A DNA stretch of 64,000 nt from Candidatus Thiodictyon syntrophicum (GCF_002813775.1 NZ_CP020370.1:4303501-4367500); one strand, 5' to 3'. Counted from the stretch's first letter, positions 22,655 through 32,020 are shown. The notes: generated by a model from the letters alone, not told the origin. A program made the numbers and translations.

Positions 22655-23494
22655 CTACCCCAGGAACTCCTCCAGCACCGCGAACTGCTCGGGCGTATTG
22701 AGCGCCGGGGCATGGCCGCAGCCGGGGATGGTGACCAGGCGCGCCTTGGGGCCGCGCCCCGTCATTTCCTCGGCGACGTGCGGCTCGACCAGGTCCGAGA
22801 CCTCGCCGCGCAGGGCCAGGACCGGACAGGTGATGGCATCGAAGATGGCCCACATATCGAAGTCCGCGGCCTGCTCGGCGAACACCCGCATCACCGCCGG
22901 GTCATAGTGCGAGGAGATGCGCCCGTTTTCACGCCGCCGCATCGAGGTCTCGGCCAGCAGGCGCCATTCGTCGTCGCTCAGGCGGCCGAAAGGGGCATAG
23001 ACGGCGCGCAAAAAGGTCTCGAATTCGATCATTGTGGCGAATTCGGGGACCAGGGTGACATAGGCCAGGATGCGGTCGATGGCCACCTGATTGAGCCGCG
23101 GGGCAATGTCATTGAGCACCAGCCGCTCGATGCGCGGCGCGGTTTCCGGGGTGCCGGCCAGGGCCATGCCGATCAGACCGCCCATGGAGGTACCGACCCA
23201 GCGGCACGCGGCGATGCCCAGCCGGTCCAGCAGCTCGAGCGCATGCCCGCAATAGGCCGGGATGGTGTAATCCTCGGCCGGCGCCGCCGACCAGCTCGAC
23301 AGGCCCCGGCCGATGGTGTCGGGGCACAGCACATGGAAGCGGTCGGCGAAGCGGCGCGCCAGCGTATCGAAGTCCCGACCGGTGCGGGCCACCCCGTGCC
23401 ACAGCACCAGGGCGGGGGCGGCGGGGTCGCCCCAGGCGGTCAGATGGACCTCGTGGCCGACGATGGGGAGATAGGACGAGCGCGGGGAAGTCAT
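22655..23494 (-). CDS. Alpha/beta hydrolase
   Basis: 279 residues, no signal peptide. The oxyanion region is LVLWHGVARTGRDF, the nucleophile elbow WVGTSMGGLIGM (Ser 103) and the catalytic His IPGCGHAPALN near residue 262. A helical lid lies between residues 130 and 200. It belongs to the general alpha/beta hydrolase family (esterase or carbon-carbon hydrolase); the substrate cannot be named. The gap to the sulfatase gene is 216 nt, so it is likely transcribed separately. Confidence 0.8.
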   Translation of the reverse strand: MTSPRSSYLPIVGHEVHLTAWGDPAAPALVLWHGVARTGRDFDTLARRFADRFHVLCPDTIGRGLSSWSAAPAEDYTIPAYCGHALELLDRLGIAACRWVGTSMGGLIGMALAGTPETAPRIERLVLNDIAPRLNQVAIDRILAYVTLVPEFATMIEFETFLRAVYAPFGRLSDDEWRLLAETSMRRRENGRISSHYDPAVMRVFAEQAADFDMWAIFDAITCPVLALRGEVSDLVEPHVAEEMTGRGPKARLVTIPGCGHAPALNTPEQFAVLEEFLG

Positions 23495-23519
23495 CGGTAT
23501 CGATCTCCTAAGTTGTTAC

Positions 23520-23834
23520 TCATGTCCCAACCTTCGCGTAACGGCACGGTGCCAGGTTAGCCAACGTTTTCTCCAGTTCAGGAACCAATGGCAGCAGATG
23601 CGAAAGCTCGTTGGATCGCGCGTCGAGCACCGCCACCGAAACCGGCAGCGTTTTGAGATTCTGCTGAGAGGCAAGGTTCTTGTCAGCGGTCAGGAAGACG
23701 TCGAACTGCTGGGCGGCGAGCCCCAACAGCTTCCCGTTCTTAACTCCTCCCCAGCCCATTTCGACTACAGTCCAGACCTCGTGGTCAGGAAGATAGCGCC
23801 GCAGGCGGCGGGGCAGCGACTCGTCAAGCAGCAA
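23520..23834 (-). CDS. DUF5615 PIN-like toxin
   Basis: 104 residues. The start MLLDESLPRRLRRYL carries the first acidic cluster, and FLTADKNLASQQNL the second, as in DUF5615 proteins (PIN-like fold, Mut7-C relatives). Its start overlaps the end of the DUF433 gene by 11 nt. It is predicted to be the nuclease toxin of a type II pair. Confidence 0.75.
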   Translation of the reverse strand: MLLDESLPRRLRRYLPDHEVWTVVEMGWGGVKNGKLLGLAAQQFDVFLTADKNLASQQNLKTLPVSVAVLDARSNELSHLLPLVPELEKTLANLAPCRYAKVGT

Positions 23835-24042
23835 CCGCGTCGGCGAACAGTCGGGCGCGTGCCGACTCCAGAACCGCTATGGCCGTTTCCCGACTGACGG
23901 ACGGGAAATCCTCCAAAAAATCTTCCAGAGAAGACCGACCTTCAAGGTAGTCAAAGAGGTTCTGCACGGGGACTCGAGTACCTGTGAAACACAGGGCTCC
24001 GCTCATAATCTCAGGATCACGGTTGATCAAGGCTGGCTTCAT
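23824..24042 (-). CDS. DUF433 antitoxin
   Basis: 72 residues from ATG at 24042, with GGAGG 5 nt upstream. A TTG four codons earlier would include the ribosome-binding site in the gene and is rejected. The start INRDPEIMSGALCFTGTRVP and the helix-turn-helix-like NLFDYLEGRSSLEDFLEDFP are typical of DUF433. It is the first gene of the pair with the DUF5615 toxin. Confidence 0.8.
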   Translation of the reverse strand: MKPALINRDPEIMSGALCFTGTRVPVQNLFDYLEGRSSLEDFLEDFPSVSRETAIAVLESARARLFADAVAA

Positions 24043-24272
24043 TGAAACCTCCAACGCTTGCGCAAAATCAGGATCAGGCTCTCCATGGCGGCCCCCCCGT
24101 CGTCGCCGGGAGCGGATGGCAAGCCGCGCCGGGGCAGGCGATGGACGCCCCGGGCGCGCCGGCCACGCTGCCCGAGGGCCAGCACGACGCCCGACGGACC
24201 GATCCTATCGAACGCGCCCGGCCGGGCGGCAGAGCGACACCAGACAGCGCCGACTGACGCGTCCCCCGCGCT
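24043..24272. other. Intergenic region, no gene seen
   Basis: 230 nt between the DUF433 gene and the stop of the choloylglycine-hydrolase-family gene, both on the - strand. GC-rich, no convincing frame or RNA motif. It must contain the promoter of the toxin-antitoxin pair. Confidence 0.5.
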
Positions 24273-25898
24273 TCACCAGAAGGCTCCGACCGCGGAGGGG
24301 TCCAGGTACCCCGGTTCCTCCTCGATCACATAGACTTCCTGGACATTGCCTCCGAGCAGCATGTCCGCCGGGGAGGTGCCGTAGCCGGCGTAGACCCGCC
24401 AGCCCGTGCGCTTCTTGTCACGGTAGTCGAAGTTGACGAAGACGCCATCGAAGGTCCGGTTCGCTAGGGCCCCGCTGGCGGCCGGGAGCAGCGAGCCGCG
24501 CGGGACCTGCTTCCAACCGTACTTGGCGCCGGTCCAGTTCCAATAGCGCTTCTCCAAATCCACGGCATAGATGTAATAGTTGCCGCTCTTTCCCAGATCG
24601 GCGGCAGCGACCGAGACCGTGACCGAGATGTTGGCAGGCCAGGGAAGGGGACGGTGCGGGTAGATGACCCGCGGTGCCGTGAGCTTGGCCGAGACATCGA
24701 CCCCCTGGGTATAGCGGGAGGACTTGGCGGGCAGGACATCGGCCGGGATCGAGGGGCCGACCACGCCGCCGGCGATCCCGGTGAAGTCGACCTTGGCGAA
24801 CTCGATCCGCTGCAGGGTCTGATAATGGAGCCCCTTGAAATAGATCACTCTGTTTGTGTGGTCGCGCACCAGGGTGACGCCGGTCTCCTGGTACACGCCG
24901 AACATGGGCACACCCGGCATCAGCGGATCGTTGTCGACGCCGTGGCCCAAGTCCACGTTGTTGATCGCGTGCAGGGCTTGGGGGACGGCCCCGACCTGGT
25001 TGTACAGGTCGACCTCGCCACCATCGACGACCTCACCCAGGAACTGACGGATCTTGGCCAGGCGAACGAAACGGCTGGGTGAGTCGAATCCCCCGGGGGT
25101 ACCGGCCATGGCCCCGTCGCCGGCACCCTCGGCGGAATCCTTGTTGCGGATACCCGAATAGAGGGCGAGATTCGTGAGCTGGTCGGGATAGACGGGGTCG
25201 TTGGCGAGGACGCCGACAGAGTCCACCTGCGACCCAATATGGAGATGCATGGTGGGCTTGCCGCTGCCGGCCGTGGGATACCATTCGGCGATCAGCGAGT
25301 GACCGAAGCGATCGTGCACCACCAGGTGCATGGGCAACTTGAAGAGGGGCACCCAACCGCTGGTGACATTGGTCCCGACAATCCAAGCCTTGTTCGCATC
25401 GAGCGCATCCGCCACATCCTCCACCTTCGCGAATTGCCCCAGGACCCAGGCCACCAGGTCCAGATAGTGCAGATCGTCCGCCTGAGCGGCCCGATTGTCC
25501 CCCGTGCGGTCGACGAACTGCCCGACCTCCAGCCAGAGCAAGGCGGCCGAGAGGCCCTCCTCGTTCATCCCGTCATTGTAGACGCGCTGGTGAATGGCGA
25601 AGGTCCCTTCCTGCACCCGGAAATCCATGCCGATGAACCCGTACTGGTTGGTCCACTGACGGCCCGGGACTCCGGAGAAGTCGAAGGAGCGCCAGGTGAC
25701 GCCCCGGGTGACCCGGGACAGTTGGCTCTGCCAGTAGTCCATGCCCGGAAAATCCATGGTCCGGGCCGAGACGACCTGTTTGTTCAGGGTCTTGGCAGGG
25801 TCCAGGATGATATCGGAACAGGCGTTGGCCGGCAGGGCGGCCACCGCGAGGCCGGCGCCGAACAACGGCGCTGCGAGCAGTGATACAAGGCGTTGCAT
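24273..25898 (-). CDS. Choloylglycine hydrolase / linear amide C-N hydrolase family protein, secreted
   Basis: 541 residues. The signal peptide (LLAAPLFGAGLAVAALPANA) ends directly before Cys 27 (CSDIILDPAKTL), which would become the N-terminal nucleophile of an Ntn hydrolase after cleavage. SARTMDFPGMDYW and YNDGMNEEGLSAALLWLE are family blocks for substrate and oxyanion contacts. Relatives include bile-salt hydrolase, penicillin V acylase and quorum-signal acylases. At about 540 residues it is longer than the usual 330-350, with an extra C-terminal domain of about 150 residues of beta-rich type. An environmental role such as N-acyl amide or acyl-homoserine-lactone turnover is possible but not shown. 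Confidence 0.8.
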   Translation of the reverse strand: MQRLVSLLAAPLFGAGLAVAALPANACSDIILDPAKTLNKQVVSARTMDFPGMDYWQSQLSRVTRGVTWRSFDFSGVPGRQWTNQYGFIGMDFRVQEGTFAIHQRVYNDGMNEEGLSAALLWLEVGQFVDRTGDNRAAQADDLHYLDLVAWVLGQFAKVEDVADALDANKAWIVGTNVTSGWVPLFKLPMHLVVHDRFGHSLIAEWYPTAGSGKPTMHLHIGSQVDSVGVLANDPVYPDQLTNLALYSGIRNKDSAEGAGDGAMAGTPGGFDSPSRFVRLAKIRQFLGEVVDGGEVDLYNQVGAVPQALHAINNVDLGHGVDNDPLMPGVPMFGVYQETGVTLVRDHTNRVIYFKGLHYQTLQRIEFAKVDFTGIAGGVVGPSIPADVLPAKSSRYTQGVDVSAKLTAPRVIYPHRPLPWPANISVTVSVAAADLGKSGNYYIYAVDLEKRYWNWTGAKYGWKQVPRGSLLPAASGALANRTFDGVFVNFDYRDKKRTGWRVYAGYGTSPADMLLGGNVQEVYVIEEEPGYLDPSAVGAFW

Positions 25899-26043
25899 GT
25901 GCGTGTGTCTCCGTTCGTTGGCGGACAGATGCCGTCGCCGCTTGCGCAGGCCGCTCGGCCGAGGGTCACTCGCCGCACGCGGCCCGCGGCGGGCCGGACC
26001 GGCTGCCCGCGGGACCGGTCCCGGGTCGATCGTCTTAGGGGGA

Positions 26044-26811
26044 TCAGAGGCCGCGACGGCGCAGCCGCGCCCGCGACGGTACCCCCGCCAATCCGGACAC
26101 CAGGCCGGCCGCGATGAGCGCCCAGACCGGGGGCTCAGGCGCCTCGGCGATACCCCAGGTGTCCAAGCCGCTGGTAAGGGTATCCCCCTCGTGTGCGGCC
26201 AGGGTGATGCTGAAGACGCCGGACGCTGTCAACTCCCGCGTGCCGATGTCCGGGTCCGCGTAGGCGCTGAGGCTGATGGATTGCGCACCGCCGGTGCCCG
26301 GATCGACGACTCCCAGCAGGTCATCGATGACCCAGTTCACATCGACCCGCGCCTGGATGCCGAGCGGATCTGCAGCCGCCGTGAGTACGGCTTGGATTGC
26401 GTAGGAGAAACTGAAGGTCACCTGATCGTTGGTATCGTTGGTCAGGAAGATCAACCCGTTGGTCAGCATCCGCGCATCGGCATAGCCGTCCCCGGCCCAG
26501 CCGTCGACCGAGTGCCCCTGGCTTAGCGGTTGGCTGAATGGCATCTCGATGGGCTCCGGGGCAGGATCGGGGTTGAGCACCGATTCCGCACTGACGGTCG
26601 CGCCGCGGCCAAAGCTGAAGGCGCGCACATCGCCGACGGCCGTCGCGTACAAGACGCTGACCCCGGTCGGCAGCGTCTGCCCGCCGCCAACGCCGGTGAG
26701 GGTCAGATTCGTCAATGCGGTGCCGCCGAACTGGGCGAAGGCGTGGACCGGGCCCGGGAGCAGGGCGGCGAGCAGGAGGCCGGCGAGCGCGGTGGAAACG
26801 GATCTGTGCAT
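26044..26811 (-). CDS. PEP-CTERM sorted secreted protein
   Basis: 255 residues from ATG at 26811 with GGAGG about 9 nt upstream; longer starts lack a signal peptide. The signal sequence MHRSVSTALAGLLLAALLPG ends near VHAFA. The body is low in charge and beta-rich with no known catalytic motif. The C-terminus carries a PEP-CTERM-like tail: EAPEPPVWALIAAGLVSGLA, then a basic RARLRRR end. Such tails are recognised by exosortase, not in this window, and lead to export, often with exopolysaccharide. The function of the body is unknown. Confidence 0.72.
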   Translation of the reverse strand: MHRSVSTALAGLLLAALLPGPVHAFAQFGGTALTNLTLTGVGGGQTLPTGVSVLYATAVGDVRAFSFGRGATVSAESVLNPDPAPEPIEMPFSQPLSQGHSVDGWAGDGYADARMLTNGLIFLTNDTNDQVTFSFSYAIQAVLTAAADPLGIQARVDVNWVIDDLLGVVDPGTGGAQSISLSAYADPDIGTRELTASGVFSITLAAHEGDTLTSGLDTWGIAEAPEPPVWALIAAGLVSGLAGVPSRARLRRRGL

Positions 26812-27228
26812 CTCTGGTGGCCTCCGAACCTGGCGTAGGTCTCGGCTTGGTGAATTTAGAGTCAATCTAAGCAGGGCGGCGCGCGGTCTGTTGTGACGAG
26901 ACGCAATGAATGCGTCGACAACCGCGATGCGACCGACGCGGCCGCGCGGAACGCGCACCGCGGCGCATATCGTTTCAGGCAGCCGTGCCCCTGGCCCGAG
27001 CCGGATTGTGACACAAAGATGGGGCGCAATCCTTGACGCGGATTAAAAAAACGGCGGCGCGGGCGCCCGGCTTCGCAGGCGATCCTGGGACTGGGAACGA
27101 GAAGGCCGGCGCGCCATCCGACCGCCGGACCGACCAGGCTTGAGCCCTGCCTTCCTAACCAAGACGGATCGCCTTGGACTTTGGCTCGGTGGGCTGCGCA
27201 AATACCGGACAACGTTGACGGGGCGCGT
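26812..27228. other. Intergenic region, no gene seen
   Basis: About 420 nt between two - strand genes. Holds the promoter region of the PEP-CTERM gene, with an AT-rich pocket (GATTAAAAAAACGG) near 27041. No open frame with family resemblance was found. Confidence 0.5.
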
Positions 27229-27256
27229 GGGGGCGCAGAACCGGGGCTGCGCCCCC
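27229..27256 (-). terminator. GC-rich hairpin after the RND gene
   Basis: GGGGGCGCAG and CTGCGCCCCC form a perfect 10-bp stem 10 nt downstream of the RND permease stop. There is no T-run, so intrinsic termination is uncertain. Confidence 0.4.
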
Positions 27257-27265
27257 CCGCGGGGG

Positions 27266-30200
27266 CTAGCGCGGACCGTCCGTGGCGAGGGTGGGATGGG
27301 CGTGTGGCTCGGCACCAGGACGCGCCCGCAGATCGGCCCCCCGCAACGATTCCCAGGTCACATAGAGCGTCGGCACGAAGATCAGGGTAAGCAGTGAACC
27401 GACCAGGAGCCCGCCCATGATGGCAAAGGCCATGGGCCCCCAGAAGACCGTCGGGGCAATGGGGATGAGTCCGAGCACGGTGGACATGGCGGTCAGCATG
27501 ATGGGGCGAAAACGCGAACTGCTGGCCTCGACCACGGCGTCCCAGATGGGCATGCCGGCGGCCCGGTCCTGCTCGATCTGGGTGATCAGGATCACCGAGT
27601 TCTTGGCGATCATGCCGACCAGGGCCAGGACGCCCAGGATGGCGACGAAGCCCAATGGCTTGTTCGCCAGGAGCAGTGCCGCGACCACGCCGATCAAGCC
27701 CAGGGGCACCACGCTGATGACCATGATCAGGAGCGGGAAGCTGCGCAGTTGGAACATGAGAACGGTGAGCATGATGAGGATCATCAACGGGACCACCGCC
27801 ATCACCGACGCCTGCGACTGGGCACTCTCCTCCACCGTGCCGCCCAATTCGATCGTATAGCCCACCGGCAGCCCGGCGGTCAGGTCCGCGATCTTGGGGG
27901 CGAGCGCCTCGACCACCGTATCGGGCAGCACGCCCTGGCTTACGTCGGCCTGCACGGTGAGGGTTGGCACCCGGTCGCGCCGCCAGATGAGCGGGAAGTC
28001 CTGGCCGAAGTCAAAGCTCGCGATCTGATTGAGCGGGATGCTGCGGCCATCGGGCAGCGCGACCGGCAGCGTCTGGAGGCTGGCGAACGAGAGGCGCTGG
28101 CCCTCCTGCTCGCGCATGACCACGTCGATCAGGAAGATGTCGTCGCGCACCTGGGTGACGGTGGTGCCGGAGATGTTGGTATTGAGCACCGCGGCGATGG
28201 CCTGTGAGCTGAGGCCCACCCGCCGCGCCTGGTCCTGGTCGATGCGGATATAGAGTTGGCGGGCCGGCTCCATCCAGTCGAAATTGACATCCCGGGTGGC
28301 GGGCTCGGCGGCCACGATCCCGGCGAGTTGGAGCGCGATCTCGCGCAGTTGCACCGGGTCCGGACCGATCACCCGGTATTGGACGGGCCACCCCACCGGC
28401 GGCCCCAATTCCAGCGGCGCGACCCGCCCGACCGCGGCCGGGAACTCCTCTTTCAGCACTGTCTCCAGCTTGGTCTGCAGCCGCTCACGCGCGGCCACGT
28501 CCTTGGCGACGATGACCACCTGGGCAAAGAAGGGCTGCGCCAGTTGCACATCGAGCGGCAGATAGAAGCGCACCGCCCCCTGCCCCACATAGGTGCTCCA
28601 GTGGTCGACGTCCGCATCCTTGCCCAGGATGGCGTCCAGGCGCTCGGCCGCACGCTGGGAGGCGTGGATGGAGGCGTTCTGCGGCAGGGTCAGATTCACC
28701 AGCAGGTCGGGCCGGTCCGAACTCGGGAAGAACTGCCGGGGCACCAGGCGCATCCCATAGATGGACACGGCGAAGAGCGCGATGGTCACGAGGATGGTCA
28801 GCCAGCGCACCCGCATGGCCCCATTCAGGAAGGCGCGATAGCCGCGCATGACCGGACCCGGGCGTTGCGGCTCGGCGCCGCCCTTGGGCGGGACCAGCAG
28901 GGCCATGCCCAGGAGCGGTGCGAAGACGACCGCGACCAGCCAGGAGACCACCAGCGCGATGGCGACCACCGCGAAGATGGAGAAGGTGTATTCACCCGCC
29001 GTGCTCTGGGCGAAGCCGATGGGGATGAAGCCGGCGATGGTGACCAGGGTACCGGTCAGCATGGCGAAGGCGAGTGTCCGATAGGCGAAGGTCGCGGCGG
29101 TGAACTTGTCCTCCCCCAGGGCGAGCCGCCGGGTCATGGCGTCCACCGTGGTCATGGCGTCGTCCACCAGCAGCGCCAGGGCGATGATCAGGGCGCCCAG
29201 TGAGATCCGGTGCAGGTCGATATGCACCAGGCCCATGATGGCGAACACCAGGGCCAGGGTCAGCGGAATCGACAGGGCCACCACGGTCCCGGCGCGCACC
29301 CCCAGGCTCAGGAAGCTCACCGCCAGGATGATGCCGATCGCCTGCCACAGCGAGGTGGTGAAGTCGTTGATCGCCTCATCGACCGTGACCGGCTGGTCGG
29401 CCACCCGCGTCACCTCGATGCCGATCGGCAGGTTGGCGACGATGCCCCGCATCGCCTTGGCGATGTTCGCCCCGAGCGCCAGGATGTCCCCGCCCTCGCG
29501 CATCACGACGGCGAGCCCGAGCGCCGGCTGGCCGTCGACCCGGAACATGGGCTGGGGCGGATCGGCATAGCCGCGGCGCACGGAGGCGATGTCGCCCAGG
29601 CGCAGCATCCGCTCGCCGATGGCGAAGTTGACGGCCAACAGGTCCGCCTCGGAGCGGAAGGCCCCGGAGACCCGCAGCGACATGGCCTCGTCCCCGGTCT
29701 GGATGACCCCGGTGGGGCGGACCACATTCTGGGCCTGGAGCGCGGCCGTCAACGCGGCCGGGTCGAAGCCCATGCCGGCGAGCTTGGCCATGTCGAATTC
29801 GACGAAGATCCGCTCGTCCTGGGCGCCGAGCACGTCGACCTTGGCGACGTCCTGCACCCGCAGCAGTTGGGAACGTACGTCCTCCACATAGTCGCGCAGT
29901 TCCCGATGGCTGAAGCCGTCCGCGGTAAAGCCGTAGATGATGCCGAAGGTGTCGCCGAACTCGTCGTTGAAGCCGGGGCCGATGATCCCGGGCGGCAGGG
30001 TGTGGCGCATATCGGCCACCTTCTTGCGCACCTGATACCAGGTGTCCGGGACCTCAGAGGGCGAGGTGCTGCCCTTGAGATCCACGAAGATGGTCGTGGT
30101 CCCGGCATTGGTGAAGCTGCGCAGGTGGTCGAGGTTGGGGACCTCCTGCAGGGTCCGCTCCAGGCGCTCGGTGACCTGGTCGAGCGTGTCCTCCAGGGTC

Positions 30201-30370
30201 GCCCCCGGCCAGGCGGCGCGCACCACCATGGTCCTGAAGGTGAAGGCCGGGTCCTCCGCACGGCCCAGGCTGAAGAAGGCCCCCACCCCCGCGGCGACCG
30301 CCACGATCATCACAAAGACCATCAGCGAGCGGTTGCTGATGGCCCAGCCGGACAGATTGAAGCCGCTCAT
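27266..30370 (-). CDS. RND efflux permease (AcrB/HAE1-like)
   Basis: 1034 residues, normal for the family. It has the standard layout of a first transmembrane segment (RSLMVFVMIVAVAAGVGAFF), a large periplasmic loop with PN and PC subdomains, six more segments, a second loop and a final bundle. The proton relay Asp pair is in ALIIALALLVDDAMTTVDAM (segment 4). It ejects small molecules using the proton gradient as part of a tripartite pump. The ATG overlaps the stop of the membrane-fusion gene (ATGA). No outer-membrane channel gene is adjacent, so a TolC-like protein encoded elsewhere is needed. The sequence differs from classic AcrB in lacking the long entrance-loop motifs, and the substrate cannot be named. 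Confidence 0.87.
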   Translation of the reverse strand: MSGFNLSGWAISNRSLMVFVMIVAVAAGVGAFFSLGRAEDPAFTFRTMVVRAAWPGATLEDTLDQVTERLERTLQEVPNLDHLRSFTNAGTTTIFVDLKGSTSPSEVPDTWYQVRKKVADMRHTLPPGIIGPGFNDEFGDTFGIIYGFTADGFSHRELRDYVEDVRSQLLRVQDVAKVDVLGAQDERIFVEFDMAKLAGMGFDPAALTAALQAQNVVRPTGVIQTGDEAMSLRVSGAFRSEADLLAVNFAIGERMLRLGDIASVRRGYADPPQPMFRVDGQPALGLAVVMREGGDILALGANIAKAMRGIVANLPIGIEVTRVADQPVTVDEAINDFTTSLWQAIGIILAVSFLSLGVRAGTVVALSIPLTLALVFAIMGLVHIDLHRISLGALIIALALLVDDAMTTVDAMTRRLALGEDKFTAATFAYRTLAFAMLTGTLVTIAGFIPIGFAQSTAGEYTFSIFAVVAIALVVSWLVAVVFAPLLGMALLVPPKGGAEPQRPGPVMRGYRAFLNGAMRVRWLTILVTIALFAVSIYGMRLVPRQFFPSSDRPDLLVNLTLPQNASIHASQRAAERLDAILGKDADVDHWSTYVGQGAVRFYLPLDVQLAQPFFAQVVIVAKDVAARERLQTKLETVLKEEFPAAVGRVAPLELGPPVGWPVQYRVIGPDPVQLREIALQLAGIVAAEPATRDVNFDWMEPARQLYIRIDQDQARRVGLSSQAIAAVLNTNISGTTVTQVRDDIFLIDVVMREQEGQRLSFASLQTLPVALPDGRSIPLNQIASFDFGQDFPLIWRRDRVPTLTVQADVSQGVLPDTVVEALAPKIADLTAGLPVGYTIELGGTVEESAQSQASVMAVVPLMILIMLTVLMFQLRSFPLLIMVISVVPLGLIGVVAALLLANKPLGFVAILGVLALVGMIAKNSVILITQIEQDRAAGMPIWDAVVEASSSRFRPIMLTAMSTVLGLIPIAPTVFWGPMAFAIMGGLLVGSLLTLIFVPTLYVTWESLRGADLRARPGAEPHAHPTLATDGPR

Positions 30371-31638
30371 GGTCTGGCCCCGGCCCGCGCCGCCGGCCTG
30401 GTCGCGGCCGGCGGCGCCGGCGCGGGCTCGGACACCGGCTGGACCTCGGCCTTGATCTCGACGGGAACCTCGGGCAGGGGCTTATCCTGGGCCGCCGGCG
30501 CCATCACACCCCCCTGCCCCAGCAGCCGCACCTCCTGCCCGGGCCGCAGTGTCTGGACCCCGGCGGTGACCACCAGTTCGCCGACATCCAGTCCCTGGGC
30601 GACCAGCACCCGGTCCAGTTCGTAGCGCGCCACGTCGACGTTGCGCAGCGCCACCCGGTTGTCCGCGGGATTCAAGACCCACACGGCCGGCTGGCCCTGG
30701 GAGGCGGTCAGCGCCGCGGCCGGGATGGCGATGCCGCTGCTGCCGCCCAGATGGACCGAGCCGGTGACGGTGGAGCCGAGCCGCATGGCGTCCGGCGGGC
30801 TCGCCAGGCCCACCCGGACCCGGAAGGTGCGGGTCACCGGGTCCGCCTGGGGCGAGACCTCGCGCACCCGGCCGGTCGCCTGGACCCTGGGGTCGGAACT
30901 CAAGACCACCGCCACCGGGTCGTCCGCGGCGGCCGTGTCCTTGACCCGCGCCGGCACGTCGAACACGGCGTCGCGTCCGCCCTGCCGCGCCAGTTGCACG
31001 ACCATGCGCCCGGCCGCGACCACCTCCCCGGGCTCGGCCCCGCGGGCGGTGACGGTCCCCGGGCCGTCCGCCACCAGGTTGGTGTAGGACAGATTGTTCT
31101 CGGCCGTGGCGACCTGCGCCCTGACCGCGTCGACCTGGGCCTGGGCCGCCGTGCGCGCCTCCACCGCGCGGTCGAACTGGACCCGCGGGACGAAGCCCCG
31201 GGGCATCAGCGGCTCGTAGCGTGCCACCGTGTTGCGCGCCTCCGTCAGGCGCGCCATGGCGCTCGCCAGGTTGGCGCGGGCGGCATTGAGCGCGTTGCGT
31301 GCGTCGGCCGCATCGAGCCGCGCCACCACCTGGCCGGCGCGCACCCGATCGCCGACATTCACCGAGCGCTCGATCAGTTGCCCACTGACCCGAAAGGCCA
31401 GATTGGCCTCGTTCTGGGCCTGGATGTTGCCGGTGAGGGTGACGGTCTCGCCCCCGGGGAGTTCCTCCACCGTGACCACGCGCACCGGGCGGATCGGCTC
31501 GGGGACCGCCTGCGACTCCTCAGGCGGCCGACAGGCGCAGAGCAGGACGGCAAGGACCAAGGCGCCGGGCACGGACACCCGGACCCGCGAGGTCGCGCGC
31601 ACCGGGGCGGCGCGCCTGGAGAGGACTGATGGTTCCAA
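30367..31638 (-). CDS. RND membrane-fusion protein (HlyD/AcrA family), lipoprotein
   Basis: 423 residues from TTG at 31638 with GGAGG 7 nt upstream. The frame is open further upstream to 31893, but that part crosses a palindromic repeat and has no start with a ribosome-binding site. The lipobox LLCAC follows a hydrophobic stretch (VPGALVLAVLLC). Then come the barrel-sandwich half-motifs (TGNIQAQNEANLAFRVSGQL, GDRVRAGQVVARLD), a helical hairpin of about 80 residues and the beta-barrel. A Pro/Ala-rich tail of about 40 residues is unusual. It links the inner-membrane pump to an outer-membrane channel. Confidence 0.87.
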   Translation of the reverse strand: MEPSVLSRRAAPVRATSRVRVSVPGALVLAVLLCACRPPEESQAVPEPIRPVRVVTVEELPGGETVTLTGNIQAQNEANLAFRVSGQLIERSVNVGDRVRAGQVVARLDAADARNALNAARANLASAMARLTEARNTVARYEPLMPRGFVPRVQFDRAVEARTAAQAQVDAVRAQVATAENNLSYTNLVADGPGTVTARGAEPGEVVAAGRMVVQLARQGGRDAVFDVPARVKDTAAADDPVAVVLSSDPRVQATGRVREVSPQADPVTRTFRVRVGLASPPDAMRLGSTVTGSVHLGGSSGIAIPAAALTASQGQPAVWVLNPADNRVALRNVDVARYELDRVLVAQGLDVGELVVTAGVQTLRPGQEVRLLGQGGVMAPAAQDKPLPEVPVEIKAEVQPVSEPAPAPPAATRPAARAGARP

Positions 31639-31761
31639 GAGAACACCTCCGACGCTTGATCTGCGCGCCGATGCTGAGCCGAAAAGGGGCATTTTATCAG
31701 CGATTGCGAACTTGGCCCCGCCCGGTGTTCGCTCCGCGTTGCCGTAAAGGTCGCACAGCGA

Positions 31762-31859
31762 CTGGGAGCGCCGCACCCCAGTGCGGCGAGAGCTCTCAGA
31801 CGCCCGCGGCGTCGCGTGCCGCCGATGGACCGGGCCGCACTGGGGTGCGGCGCTCCCAG
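31762..31859. repeat. Palindromic repeat, family A
   Basis: Two 26-bp arms in perfect inverted order (CTGGGAGCGCCGCACCCCAG and on) around a 46-nt spacer. A second, slightly diverged copy is at 44028-44126. It lies in the 5' region of the membrane-fusion gene and would form a very strong hairpin. Confidence 0.85.
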
Positions 31860-31904
31860 TCGGTCGGCCTGGCCGCCGACCGACCCGCCTCAATGGCCGG
31901 AACG

Positions 31905-31934
31905 ATGATCGAGGCCCGTCGCGGCCTCGATCAT
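31905..31934. repeat. 12-bp hairpin (ATGATCGAGGCC)
   Basis: ATGATCGAGGCC and GGCCTCGATCAT around a 6-nt loop. Related half-sites (GATGATCAAGGCC, GATCATAAATCCGGCC) occur near 41737, 57645 and 62387. Confidence 0.7.
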
Positions 31935-31961
31935 ACCTGCGGCCATGCGCCCTTGCGGCAA

Positions 31962-32020
31962 CCCGTCGCGGCCGGGGGGCCGCTCCTACGTCGTAGGAGC
32001 GGCCCCCCGGCCGCGACGGG
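31962..32020. repeat. Near-perfect 59-bp palindrome, family B
   Basis: 29-bp arms (CCCGTCGCGGCCGGGGGGCC and on) separated by a single base. A diverged copy lies at 41772-41828. It sits between the divergent-end regions of the efflux operon and the SLC13 gene, typical of a REP/BIME element. Confidence 0.9.

Noticed and set aside
28256-30625. Long + strand frames opposite the RND permease
   Set aside because: Shadows of a GC-rich gene; the - strand protein has full RND architecture.
31639-31893. N-terminal extension of the membrane-fusion protein
   Set aside because: The open frame crosses a palindromic repeat and has no ribosome-binding site, while TTG 31638 has GGAGG at 7 nt and gives a lipoprotein signal.
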